A stretch of 64,000 nucleotides of DNA from Astragalus membranaceus (GCA_039519185.1 CM076849.1:104860077-104924076); one strand, 5' to 3'. Numbered from the stretch's first letter, positions 22,341 through 32,174 are shown. Notes: a model not told the origin generated them from the sequence alone. Numbers and translations: made by a program.

Positions 22341-23289
22341 CGTCTACGAATGGGTAGTAATGCCTTTTGGCCTGAAAAATGCTGGTGCCACATATCCAAG
22401 GGCAATGAACTCTATGTTTCATGATTTTATTGAAAATTTTATGCAAGTTTACATAGATGATATTGTTGTTAAATCTTCGACAGAAAATGGTCATATAAAC
22501 CACCTTCGACAATCATTCGAAAGAATGAAAAAATATGGATTAAAAATGAATCCCATAAAATGTGCCTTCTGTGTGCGTGCAGGTGATTTCTTAGGATTTG
22601 TTGTGCACAAAAAAGGCATCGAAATCAATCAAAACAAGACCAAGGCAATCTTGGAAACAAGGGCTCCTTCGACTAAGAAATTGCAGTCGTTGTTGGGGAA
22701 GGTCAATTTCCTTAGAAGGTTCATTTCAAACCTAAGTGGCAAGACTCAAGTTTTTTCGCCATTGCTTCGACTAAAGAAGGAAGATGTGTTCAGATGGGAT
22801 CCAGAACATCAAAAAGCCTTCGACGAGATCAAATCTTACTTAGTCAAACCCCCTATATTGTTACCACCTATTAGAAATAAGGTGATGAAATTGTACATAG
22901 CAGCATCAGAGCTGTCGATAGGTAGTATGTTAGCACAAGAGGATGACAATGGTGTCGAAAGAGCCATATGTTACCTCAGTAGGGTGTTAAATGATGCTGA
23001 AACTAGGTACCATCCAACGGAGAAATTGTGCCTTTGTTTGTATTTTTCATGTACAAAGTTAAAGCAATATATAAAGCCTATTGATGTGTATGTTTATTCT
23101 CATTTCGATATTATTAAACATATGCTGTCGAAACCAACATTACATAGTAGAATTGGTAAATGGACTTTAGCTCTTTCTGAATATTCACTGACATATCAGC
23201 CTTTAAAAGCTATTAAGGGTCAAATTGTTGCTGATTTCATTGTCGACCACTCATTAGTCGAAGCAACATTAAATTGTGTGATCACTTAA
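22341..23289 (+). pseudogene. Tat-element reverse transcriptase C-terminal half and first RNase H
   Basis: Resumes with VMPFGLKNAGATYPRAMN, then the catalytic VYIDDIVVKS, a thumb region (GDFLGFVVHKKGIEIN), LLGKVNFLRRFI and the original gypsy RNase H (LYIAASELSIGSMLAQED, AICYLSRVLNDAE). In the RNase H the usual first Asp appears as Glu, consistent with the degenerate first RNase H of Tat elements. A stop at about 23287 separates it from the second RNase H. Confidence 0.93.
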
Positions 23290-23850
23290 TCTTGGAAATT
23301 GTGCTTCGACGGTTCAAGCCATAAAAATGGTTCTGGAATTGGGATTCTAATTGTTTCTCCAATGAATATCCCAACGAAGTATAAATTTAAAATGAAAGGA
23401 TTTTCCTCCAATAATGAGGCTGAATACGAAGCCTTAATAGCAGGACTTGAAATTTTGCTAGAATTGGGGGAAAAAGCTGTCGAAATTAGAGGTGACTCTG
23501 AATTAGTTGTGAAGCAATTGACTAAAGAGTATAAATGCATTAAAAAAATTTGATAATGTACTTTGTCACTGCCAATACTTTGTTAAAACATTTCGATTAT
23601 GTTAACATTAAACATGTGCCTCGATCTGACAACCAAGAGGCAAACGATTTGGCACAAATTGCTTCAAGCTATAAAGTTTCTAAAGAAAAACTGGAAAAAT
23701 TAATAGAGATAAAAGAGAAACTACTTTCGACAGACTATTCTTCGACTGAATTATCAATGCCAAAACTTGGGGGGGGGGGGGAGAGGAAACATTATCACCT
23801 CCAATTACTGCAAATTTTGAAATTTTTGCCATTGACAATATGTCGAATGA
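23290..23850 (+). pseudogene. Tat-element second (archaeal-type) RNase H
   Basis: WKLCFDGSSHKNGSGIGI (Asp), NNEAEYEALIAGLEILLE (Glu) and IEIRGDSELVVKQL-type (Asp) give the D-E-D catalytic set, and HVPRSDNQEANDLAQIA gives the C-terminal signature. The frame breaks at an A-run near 23545 and at a 12-G homopolymer (23771-23782). This domain marks the element as Tat-lineage. Confidence 0.92.
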
Positions 23851-25123
23851 CGATTGGCGAAATCACATTGTCGAATACTTGGAAAATCCAACAGGAATAA
23901 CAAATAGAAAAACCAAGTATAGAGCATTAAGCTACGTGATTATTGGAAACGAATTGTTCAAGAAAACTCCCGAAGGAGTTTTGCTTAAATGTCTTAGTGA
24001 AAATGAAGCATATTTAGCAATATCCAATACTCACAGTGGAACTTGTGGATCTCATCAAGTAGGTCACAAAATGAAATGGCTCCTGTTTCGACAAGGGGTA
24101 TACTGGCCAACTATGCTAAAAGATTGCATAGAATTTGCTAAAGGATGCCAAGAATGTCAAAAACACGCAGGGGTGCAACATGTACCCGCAAGTGAGTTAC
24201 ATTCAATAATAAAACATTGGCCATTTAGAGGTTGGGCCTTAGATATAATTGGTGAAATTAAGCCAACTTCGTCGAAAGGCCACCATTATATACTAGTGGG
24301 TATCGACTACTTCACTAAATGGGTCGAAGCTATTCCCTTAGCTAATGTAGACCAAGAGGCAGTGATAACTTTTATTCAAAACCATATTTTATATAGGTTT
24401 GGAATTCCAGAAACCATTGCTACAGATCAATGGTCTGTTTTTACTGGTCGAAAAATGGTAGAATTTGCCTCTGAAAGTGGTTTTAAGTTATTAAGTTCGA
24501 CACCATATTATGATCAAGCAAATGGTCAAGTCGAAGCAGCCAATAAAATTATCATTAATTTGATTAAAAAACATATTGGGCAGAAGCCTAGGAATTGGCA
24601 CAAAACCCTTGATCAAGCATTATGGGCTTGTCGAAATTCTCCCAGAGAATCAATTAATACTACTCCATTTCGACTCACTTTTGGGCATGATGCAGTGTTG
24701 CCTGTCGAAATTTATCTACAATCAACCAGAATCCAAAGGCAGTTTGAGATCCCATCAGACCATTATTGGGATATGATTTTAGATGAGTTGGTTGATTTAG
24801 ATGAAGAGAGGCTATTCGCATTAGAAGTCCTTACAAGGGAGAAAGAAAGAGTAGCTAAAGCCTATAATAAAAAGGTTAAATCAAAAATTTTTGCCCTAGG
24901 AGACTTAGTGTGGAAAGTTATCTTACCTATGGACAAAAAAGATTGGGCCTTAGGTAAATGGACACCAAATTGGGAAGGACCATTTAAAATCTTACAAAAT
25001 TTTTCAAACGGTGCTTATGAAATCGAAGAGTTAGGCGCTGATAATCGAATTTTGCATATAAATGGCAAATACTTAAAAAGATATAAGTCAATGTTGCAAG
25101 AAATTAAGATAACGCAAGATTGA
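23840..25123 (+). CDS. Tat-element integrase
   Basis: A continuous 427-codon frame ending at 25123. HHCC zinc finger: HSGTCGSHQVGHKMKW and CQECQKHAG. Catalytic core: ALDIIGEI (Asp), ETIATDQWSVFTG (Asp) and ANGQVEAANKI (Glu). The C-terminal part has GDLVWKVILP and WEGPFKI, the GPY/F-type module. It lacks the G usually seen after the second-Asp Gln (DQW instead of DQG). It ends 99 bp before the stop of the antisense gene, tail to tail. It is open but expressed only if the upstream polyprotein is, which is unlikely. Confidence 0.92.
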   Translation: MSNDDWRNHIVEYLENPTGITNRKTKYRALSYVIIGNELFKKTPEGVLLKCLSENEAYLAISNTHSGTCGSHQVGHKMKWLLFRQGVYWPTMLKDCIEFAKGCQECQKHAGVQHVPASELHSIIKHWPFRGWALDIIGEIKPTSSKGHHYILVGIDYFTKWVEAIPLANVDQEAVITFIQNHILYRFGIPETIATDQWSVFTGRKMVEFASESGFKLLSSTPYYDQANGQVEAANKIIINLIKKHIGQKPRNWHKTLDQALWACRNSPRESINTTPFRLTFGHDAVLPVEIYLQSTRIQRQFEIPSDHYWDMILDELVDLDEERLFALEVLTREKERVAKAYNKKVKSKIFALGDLVWKVILPMDKKDWALGKWTPNWEGPFKILQNFSNGAYEIEELGADNRILHINGKYLKRYKSMLQEIKITQD

Positions 25124-25222
25124 GAAATAATGAGGAAATTTAAACATGGCACATTGAAATTCGAGTGCCAAAAAGTATTGTCAGAATACAAAGTAAGCTT
25201 TAGAAACAAAAGAAGTCGAAGC

Positions 25223-26413
25223 TTAAATTACAAAAGTTCTTTTAAGTTTCTCAAAGACGGTTTTAGCATGCTTTAATCTGGTATTAAGGAGGGCTTCATC
25301 TTCAGTCAACCTATGAACTGCTTCATCATGTTTCTTGACCCTCTCTAAATGCTCAATTGCCAAAGATGCTTCAGATTGAAGCGCAGTTTCCAAAGGAACT
25401 GAAGATTTCTGTTGAACAGAAGCTTTCTTCTTTTCTGCTGCCATAATCTTCGACTGCAAATCCTTGATTTGTTCCTGATACTTTGAAATGATAGCATCAC
25501 ATTCAGCTATTTCCTTGTTATCAATTGCTGCCTGAAGTTCTAGGGACGAAATCTTGTTATCTGATGCTTCGACTGCTACACTTTCCTCCTGTAGAAGCTC
25601 AATCTCACGCTCTTTATTCACAACGATACTCTTTCTCTTTTTTATATCTCTTGAAATCTGATCCAGCAAAGGCTCAAATTCAACTATGAAGCCTATAAGA
25701 GATTCGCTGGATCCAGAAATGTTACGTTTGTTAAGCAAAACTTTGATTTTGAAGGTGATCATGTGATCTTCCTCGATAGCCTTGAACAAATCTACCTCAA
25801 AGAGGGTTGCTCGAAGCTCTCGAATCAGGTCCTCTTTAGAGCCTCCAGAGGTATCACCAACGGAAGCAGTCGAAGTACTTGGCTTGCTTTCTATCGAAGA
25901 TAGGCCACTCACCATTAGCCTAAAAGCTTCAAGGGGGTTTCTACTTTTTAGATCTGACAGTTCTTTTGGGCTCGAGGTGGTGTTTGTCGAGGGTACAAAA
26001 AGTGAGGGATTGGCTGCCCTAGGGGATTCATACTCTTGCTCAGAATGACCTTTCCCCTGTTCTTCCTCACCCTCAATGTTGTTTCCGTCGTCATTCCCTT
26101 CTTCATCGTCTTCTTGTTCCTCTAAGTTTGGGGAGGAGGATATGCTGACTTCAACACCACCTTGGCCAACATCATGATCTTCATCAACATCCATGGCACC
26201 TCGCTCTTGGGCATGGTCAGAAACTTCTTTTACAACTTCAGCAGGAACAGTTTGTTCAACCATGGGTGTATCTTCGACAACGTTAATAGGCTGGTTTTGA
26301 TTCGGCCTTTCTTTTTCGACACCCTTTCCAGTAGCTGGTACCTTCGAAGGAGAAAGAGTAGAAGTAGGCGTAGCTTGCCTTATTTGAGCCTCAATGGTAA
26401 GGGCTTCTTTTCC
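25223..26413 (-). CDS. Exon 4 of the antisense gene: acidic linker and coiled coil
   Basis: About 396 codons from GKEALTIEAQIRQATP to the stop at 25223-25225. First a Glu/Asp-rich stretch (EEQEDDEEGNDDGNNIEGEE), then a Ser/Pro-rich stretch, then from about codon 190 long heptad-like helices (LLQEESVAVEASDNKISSLE, ISKYQEQIKDLQSKIMAAEK) predicting a coiled coil. No catalytic motif. The frame is intact over its full length, unlike exon 1. Confidence 0.75.
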   Translation of the reverse strand, partial: GKEALTIEAQIRQATPTSTLSPSKVPATGKGVEKERPNQNQPINVVEDTPMVEQTVPAEVVKEVSDHAQERGAMDVDEDHDVGQGGVEVSISSSPNLEEQEDDEEGNDDGNNIEGEEEQGKGHSEQEYESPRAANPSLFVPSTNTTSSPKELSDLKSRNPLEAFRLMVSGLSSIESKPSTSTASVGDTSGGSKEDLIRELRATLFEVDLFKAIEEDHMITFKIKVLLNKRNISGSSESLIGFIVEFEPLLDQISRDIKKRKSIVVNKEREIELLQEESVAVEASDNKISSLELQAAIDNKEIAECDAIISKYQEQIKDLQSKIMAAEKKKASVQQKSSVPLETALQSEASLAIEHLERVKKHDEAVHRLTEDEALLNTRLKHAKTVFEKLKRTFVI

Positions 26414-26488
26414 CTGATAATGAAGCTGAGTGAGTTTCGCCATAGAAAGATAAAACTCTTAAAACGGAGATAAAATTCGATCAGTTAC

Positions 26489-26984
26489 CTGAGATATGTT
26501 GTCTTCGACACGAGAGTGTGCACTCTCAGGCTTTTTGAGAAGCTTCTTTGGCGCTTTCTCTGAAATGATTGGAGTTCTTTCTTTGGGCACACTTTTCCCC
26601 TTTTTCCGTTGCCTTTCGACAGAGGCTTGTTGGGGAATAACCTTGGAGACGTCTTGAGAGTTCTTTTTCTTATTTTCTCTTTCGATTTGAGATTTGGAAG
26701 CTTCATTCTGTTTAGGATTGTTTACTGGTTCATCAGGCTGAAAAGTTCGACGTTCATGTTAATAAGAAACAAGAAAATGTATAACTGTTATAAAATAAAG
26801 AAGCTAAGGAGTTCGACCTCTGATTCATAACTCCCAACTATGGTGTTAGCCCTTTTGGTTTTCTTGGAAGGAGTGGCAGTAGTAGAGCTACTTGGTCTTT
26901 TTGACAAAACACCAGTACTTTTCTTCTTCATCTTTGTTGTTGTTATTGGTGTGACATCTGTCGAAACAGATGCAATAGGAACAG
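26489..26984 (-). pseudogene. Exons 2 and 3 of the antisense gene: basic low-complexity region
   Basis: Exon 2 (26984-26818) follows an acceptor TTTGTAG and encodes VPIASVSTDVTPITTTKMKK, then a Ser/Thr/Lys-rich tail ending SYESE. The intron 26817-26738 starts GTCGAA and ends TTTTCAG. Exon 3 (26737-26489) encodes PDEPVNNPKQNEASKSQIER and further Lys-rich sequence such as KKGKSVPKERTP, a plausible nuclear localisation signal. It ends CTCAG|GTAACTG, and that intron ends CATTATCAG at 26414. Confidence 0.7.
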
Positions 26985-27065
26985 CTACAAATGTTCGACA
27001 ATTGTGTGAGTAAAATCATACATAAAGGGAAAACTAGAATTTTTTCTAAGAGTTTTATGCATCAC

Positions 27066-29063
27066 CTGTTGCCATGGGAGATGTAACTCGAACATGTTGA
27101 ATGTCCAAATGAAGATGACCCTCGAATGTGTGTAAGTTATACTTAGTCGGAACTACTTTTTTGGCCGTTTTTTGAGTTGAAAGAAAATCATATAACGCCA
27201 TAGTCGAACCACACAAAAACCATTGAGGAATTGGTGGTCGAAAAGCCAAAGCTAGTTTACTAGTTGGCAAAGGCGGAAAATTGGTTTTATTCTTCAAAGC
27301 AAAAGTATATCTATCAGACACATAGGGTGAAATCCCCAGCGTTGGAAGTTTTTCGACAATCTTTTGCTTTAAAGTTTTAGCGGCCTCAAAAACAGTTCGA
27401 TCAAGATTATTGGGGTCATATATAGTTTCGAAATAATTTTGAAAAGCTCGAATTTCCTGAATGTGCGTACCTTGAGATTTTTCCTTTTTGTTCTGCGTAG
27501 AAGGAAAAGCAGATATTAGTTGGTGAAGCAAAGTTGATTCTTCGACAACAGCAGATTTAAACTGGTAGTATTGTCTCCACCATTTAGAAAAATCCTTTGT
27601 GTAAGCAAAACATGGTTCGAACACAATGGGAACAAAGGTAGGGGCTTGTTTAACAACGTTGTCGAGACATTGCCAAAAATCCTTTTCGTTTGCAGGATGC
27701 TTTAAGTTTTTTTTTCACTTTATACAAAGGACTAGGTCGAGGCTGACATAGCCCAAATTGTCTTGCAACTAAATTTGGTTGGTACCCCTCTATTACAAAA
27801 GAAGTCTTGGATATGCTGGTAGAGATTCTCGTCAACAGGAAAGTGGGAGTTAGGAATGCTTGCCATATCTGATTAGTTTTCTCTTCATCTACAAGAGAAG
27901 TGGCAGGAAATCCTTTTGTGAACCATTCTGGCCCATAAATCCTGATAGCAAAAGGTGCCATCGAAGGAACAAATGTAATACAATTCAAAAACATGTTGAA
28001 GGTTTCTGAAAATAGTTGCTCTATAGGTTGCCCAATTTCCCTCGGTCTTAGGAGTGCAAGTCTTATCCCTTCGACCCTTCTTTGTTCAACCGTTTCGACA
28101 CAGTCTTCAGGGATATAGTACTTAAGTTTTGACTCAAATGTGGCAATAAGCCACAATTGGAAAAGCCAGATGGGTCTTGAAACTAAGAATTTGGTTTTGG
28201 GTTCAAGCCCTTTTAGACTAAAAGAACCTTGTCCTAAAGCTTCATAGAGATTTCCTAAAATTAATTTGCTAAGGCAGATGTCTCGACCTTCATGAATTTG
28301 AATGGCTAAATTGATAAACATTTTTGCCACTTGAAGTGACGAAGAACAGAAGACATGGGAAGAAAGCCATAAAGTGAGGAAATCAATGTGCTCTATGTCA
28401 GAAACTTCTACGCTATCAATGATGTGATGGTCTTCAATATATCCATTGTAGGTGGCGCGCTTGAAGTCAAACTGGTATTTAGTGCCAGTACTGTTGGGGT
28501 TGAAGGTTTCACCCGTAGGCTTAACACTAGTGATGGCAGCTACATCCAAAAGAGTAGGAGTGAGCATGCCACACTTAAGGTGAAGGCTATTGGTAGTTAA
28601 CTCCCAAAAAATGGAGCGCAGCAATGAGCATTGGGCTTTGATACTATGGCCCATATTTAGACAGTTGAATTAGGTCAAAGATAACTAAATCTTTCCAAGT
28701 TTCAGCCTTCTTCGACTCAATCTTATCAAGCCAACTGATATAGGGCTCACTCTCGACAGGTGGGGAAGATCTAAAGACTCTGTTAGGGGTATTCATAAAA
28801 TCCATAACATATGGCCCTTTGATGAAAATCCTAGGTTCATACTTGTGATAACTAGGGAAAATTTCTTGGAGCTTTGGAGAATCAACTTGTGTTTCTGGAA
28901 GTGGGCCAAGAAATGCATACTTATTAGGTGGAGGAGAAGGAATGAGTACCTGAGATTTCTGTATTTGAGCTCTCTCAACAGCAAAATCGGTTTCAGCCAT
29001 GTGTTTTGGAGCAGAAAGGGTTCCAGAAGCTTGCACGTTAGAAACGTTGGATTGTGAAGCCAT
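27066..29063 (-). pseudogene. Exon 1 of the antisense gene: plant mobile domain
   Basis: It opens with MASQSN, then a Pro-rich stretch (LIPSPPPNKYAFLGPLPE). The PMD-like core follows, including SIFWELTTNSLHLKCGMLTP, TLLDVAAITSVKPTGE and a WLSSHVFCSSS-to-GRDICLSKLILGNLYEAL helical region. The first frameshift is one extra G in a GGG run near 28650. The second lies in the poly-A run near 27705, after which the frame continues as PTFVPIVFEPCFAYTKDFSKWW. It ends at ACAG|GTGATG. Family PF10536-like is my recognition, not a search result. Confidence 0.78.
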
Positions 29064-29222
29064 TGAAGGAAAATACAGCAATTCGTGTGTTGAATCGTAA
29101 GGAAAAAGGGGTGTTAAAGGTTTTCCTGATGCGTCAATGGAGGTTCTGTGGAGAGTAGTTTGTCGCAAGAAGCAAAGGGAAGAAGATGAAGATTCTGAAA
29201 AAGAGAAATGAAAAGGTGCAGG

Positions 29223-29234
29223 TGTTTTTATAGC
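29223..29234 (-). promoter_or_regulatory. Candidate TATA box of the antisense gene
   Basis: Minus strand GGCTATAAAAAC, about 160 bp before the chosen ATG and followed by a pyrimidine-rich leader (TTTCATTTCTCTTTTTCAG). This spacing is normal for a plant promoter. It lies inside the retrotransposon's 3' region, so the gene would have its own promoter rather than use the LTR. Confidence 0.5.
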
Positions 29235-29532
29235 CATTTTTACCATGATTATTAAATTAAAAAGAAAAGGAAATGTGGGTAATCATGGCATTAGTGGGGA
29301 AACGTGGGATCATGGAAGATCTCAATAGTTACCTTTACGCACATGGCGTGCTATCGTTGGAGGAAAGCGCCAGCAAGCTGTCTTCTGCGCAAAAAACGTC
29401 TCGTCAATTCTGAGGAAAGATATTTAATGATGTCATAAGATTTTACACAGGATAGTTGAATGTTATTTCAAAAAGTCATTTTCTATCTTCATTCCAGAAA
29501 TCAGTCGAAGAAAGTCTTTTTGGGGGGCAATT

Positions 29533-29810
29533 TGTTAGCCTGCATTTTCGACAGGCTAAAATTAAATGCAGTCAACAAGGTTTGACTTGATAGATTCAAG
29601 AAGAAGGACCACTATTTCGACAACGAAAAGGTGTATACAGGGAGAATCAGCGTAGTTCGTAACTTAGCGAAAAATTGGAAAGCTAGAGCCAACGGTTCGA
29701 CAGGAAGGTCCAGATAACAGGTCAAGTCAAAGAGCACTGTCGAAAGGGACAACAGCAGTATGGTCGAAAGATGGAGTAGTTACCTGGTCGAAGTATCTAA
29801 CCAGTTGTCT
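29533..29810 (+). repeat. Truncated 3' LTR of the Tat element, with preceding polypurine tract
   Basis: TTTTTGGGGGGCAATT (about 29518-29532) is the polypurine tract. TGTTAGCCTGCATTTTCGAC then starts the LTR, matching 14361-14638. The match stops at AGTTGTCT and unrelated Copia leader sequence begins at 29811, so R, U5 and the right target duplication are lost. Confidence 0.92.
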
Positions 29811-30243
29811 AGAACTCGTGTTTCCCTAAATCCCTAGAACTCGAAGCTTTAGATACCAGTTTGTTAGCACAGAGAAGCCATTGACAATCACAGAGAGGAA
29901 GAGGAGAATAGAAACTCTGATTTATTTAACTGAATTGATTGTAACAGAATTACAAAGAAGCACTTTATATAGTGCTGGACTTAACACTAAGACAGTTACA
30001 AGCTCACTGCTTGTGTAACTAACAGACTGAAAATAAAATGCAGTACAAGTAAAGGATATATCACCTATGAATTATACTCACTTACAACACTTCGAAGCTT
30101 TCACCAAGGCTGAAACTTGATCTGAATTGCGTCTGCCAAAAATCCCAAATATAAGACCTAATTCGAGGAGAAAACCGCAATCGAGTTTTCCTCAGAAATA
30201 TAAATTAAAGCACTCCCCACAAATTTCTGATCAATCCCTAACA
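29811..30243 (-). mobile_element. Copia 5' leader, PBS and 5' LTR fragment
   Basis: Minus strand: LTR TGTTAGGGATTG...GCTAACA (30243 to 29862), with TATA (CTATATAAAG) near 29975, then TGGTATCTAAAGC as PBS (about 29858-29846) and about 35 bp of leader. The rest of the element is missing at the junction with the Tat 3' LTR, so two elements recombined or one end was deleted here. Confidence 0.75.
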
Positions 30244-30928
30244 ATTGAATGTATCTCTAAAAAAGATTTCCTTAACACTCAAAGTCTAAGGGTATGTCTG
30301 GGAGGGGGATTTGGGAGGGTTTTGGAGGGGAGGGATTTGGAGGGCTTGGTCTATATTTTAATATCTCTTTGAGATTTTAAAAAATTAAAAGAATAATATG
30401 ATAGATAATGATAAAACATTGTTAACAACACTTCATTTTTGTTTAGAAACATTTTATAGCTTCATCAAATTAGAATTGAAAATCAAGCCCTCCCCTCCCC
30501 TCCTAAACCCTCCATCAAACATACCTTAAGAGTTTTATATGAGAATGAATGCGGAGAAACGGAGGAAGAGAGGGATGTTAAGTGTTTTTACGATTTCTTA
30601 ACATTTTGTGACAGAGAGTATTGTGAATATTTATATATTACAGGGTTTTCACTATTGTAAAAAAAAACATTGAATTTTGCTGTTAAGAAAAAAAACCTGA
30701 AAAACTAATTTTTTTGGACTGAGTCAAAACGTGTATAGCGGTGCATGAAAAGCAAAACAATATTTTTCACCTAAAAAATTGTTTTCAAGATATTATGCAA
30801 TGTATAAAAACATTCCTATTTAAGTGTAGGCACAAAAATTGATGAGATATACATACATTACACTTTAATCTAAAACAGTCCTAGTTTTGACATCGACTAA
30901 AAACACTAGGTAAGAAAATATGCACTCA
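30244..30928. repeat. Dispersed repeat family, copy B
   Basis: Matches copy A (4731-5134) from TTTCCTTAACACT to AAAATATGCACTCA once the MITE at 30290-30526 is removed. It contains GAGAATGAATGCGGAGAAACG and a TATTTATATAT element. Confidence 0.7.
30290..30526. mobile_element. PIF/Harbinger-type MITE
   Basis: 237 bp with inverted ends GGGTATGTCTGGGAGG and CCTCCATCAAACATACCT, flanked by TAA at 30287-30289 and 30527-30529. Copy A of the host repeat shows the empty site (AAGTCTAAGAGTTTT) with a single TAA. Ends are G/C-run rich; the interior is AT-rich and non-coding. Confidence 0.9.
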
Positions 30929-31340
30929 ATGCAAGAAATACTCTTAAGTTCGCCCCCTTTTGAAAACTAGTGGAAATTCCTTCAAGAATTGTCAAGGGAC
31001 TAAAGGTTGCTATCAAGAGGTGGTAATCCAGGAAAAACTACTTTTTTCATTCTTTTTTTGAACTATGTCCTATCTGTTTCATCTTTTAAACCTTTGTGAA
31101 AATAATTTTGAAGAAAATGCTATTTGTGAAAAAAAAATTAAACACACCAATTCATACCCCCCATTTCTTATGCGTTCAATTGGTATCAGAGCGAGGTCTC
31201 TTGAAACACCTAACATTGTAAGAGCAAGATATCTTAAGTCTTTTCACACTATGGCAAGCAATGATAATGGCAGCAATGGTAACTGCCTTCACCTCTTCAA
31301 CGGTGCAAACTATGACAATTTGAAGGACAAGCTAGACTGA
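30929..31340 (+). mobile_element. Sirevirus-like Copia fragment: end of LTR, PBS and gag start
   Basis: ATTGGTATCAGAGCGAGG (about 31171-31188) is the canonical Copia PBS, preceded by LTR-like sequence ending TTCA. An ATG at 31251 opens MASNDNGSNGNCLHLFNGAN, typical of a Copia gag start, and the match ends after about 29 codons. The upstream edge is uncertain. Confidence 0.7.
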
Positions 31341-31357
31341 TTCTTTGAGTCTTAAAA

Positions 31358-31360
<3 letters not shown>

Positions 31361-31413
<53 letters not shown>
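31361..31413. repeat. (AT)n microsatellite
   Basis: About 53 bp of uninterrupted AT dinucleotides. Confidence 0.98.
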
Positions 31414-31417
<4 letters not shown>

Positions 31418-32166
31418 ACCAAAGAATGCATATGGCATTGAGAAACCTAGATACACATGGAGTATTGCGGAAAATAAAACACATCTCAACTACAATAGAG
31501 GAAGATACTTTCTTAGCAGAAGCTGGTTTTTTCCGGTCATCATTATGAGGAGCATTCCTAGGATCTTGAGTAGCACCGTGTTCTTAACCCTCCAAAAATT
31601 TGCATGGTCTTCTCTCGTGTTCAGACAAGACATTCTTCGAGCGGAACCACCACGTTGTGATGAGGGTTCTATAACAAACTGGTGTAAATAATTTTCAATC
31701 ATAAGAAACATCATAATAACAAAATCGCGTCAGTTAGTATCATACTACACACACTACACATCACAAATGCAGCGATTCAGAAACTCAAAAACTTAGTTCC
31801 AAGCAAGAACCTTAACTTGGATTCATTCAAAAAAACCAAACTACCTAAGATCTAAAAATCTAACAATGTTATAAAATATCAAATCTAACATTGTAAAACT
31901 AAAATAACTAACAAAATAAAATTAAACCAAAATCTTGCAATGTTAAACTAACAAATATAAAATAGATTATAAAAAATAAATATTACATACGACCAAGGGA
32001 ATAACAACGAGGAGACAAAGAACAATTTGAAGAAAGCGTACCACATAGTGGAGAACAAGGCGAACATAGAGGAGTACACCTTGGAGAATGCGGAGAAGTA
32101 CGGAGGGCCACAACATGGAGGAGAATGGAAGAGCGCGGTGGAGGACAATAGAAAGAACGACAGCTG
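31414..32166. other. Unassigned AT-rich stretch
   Basis: About 750 bp in which I recognise no domain, LTR edge or TIR. The minus strand has a short open frame at 31490-31714 without family resemblance. From 31720 on it is AT-rich with scattered TAACAA/AAATCTAACA motifs. It serves as target of the hAT element that follows. Confidence 0.5.
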
Positions 32167-32174
32167 AGTGGAAC

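Larger units (their letters stand above)
25223..29063 (-). pseudogene. Antisense four-exon gene with plant mobile domain (PMD) inside the Tat retrotransposon
   Basis: Predicted gene on the strand opposite gag-pol. I choose the ATG at 29063 (MASQSNVSN): the upstream ATG at 29246 precedes a TATA box at 29223-29234 and so would lie before transcription. Exons: 29063-27066, 26984-26818, 26737-26489 and 26413-25223, all with GT...AG junctions that keep one reading frame across the three introns. Exon 1 holds the PMD-like region (CGMLTPTLLDVAAITSV). Exons 2-4 are basic/Ser-rich, then acidic, then a C-terminal coiled coil. Two single-run frameshifts in exon 1 (near 28650 and in an A-run near 27705) disable this copy. 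PMD proteins in plants include MAIN/MAIL-type and transposon-borne forms. A function in this element is not known to me. Confidence 0.8.
14361..29810 (+). mobile_element. Tat-lineage Ty3/gypsy retrotransposon with antisense additional gene
   Basis: 5' LTR 14361-15326, PBS, gag-pol on the plus strand (15435-25123), an antisense gene (25223-29063), a polypurine tract, and a 3' LTR truncated after 278 bp (29533-29810). The second, archaeal-type RNase H after the RT-RNase H block is the hallmark of the Tat lineage, and extra ORFs between pol and the 3' LTR are also known for that lineage. The two LTRs differ by about nine substitutions over the 278 bp I could align by eye, so insertion is fairly recent. 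Pol carries several stops and indels. Later insertions are a hAT MITE (LTR) and a solo LTR (RT). Confidence 0.92.

Noticed and set aside
25782..26473. Plus-strand open frames opposite the antisense gene
   Set aside because: Shadows of exon 4; the minus-strand frame has continuous acidic and coiled-coil character and splice-consistent borders.
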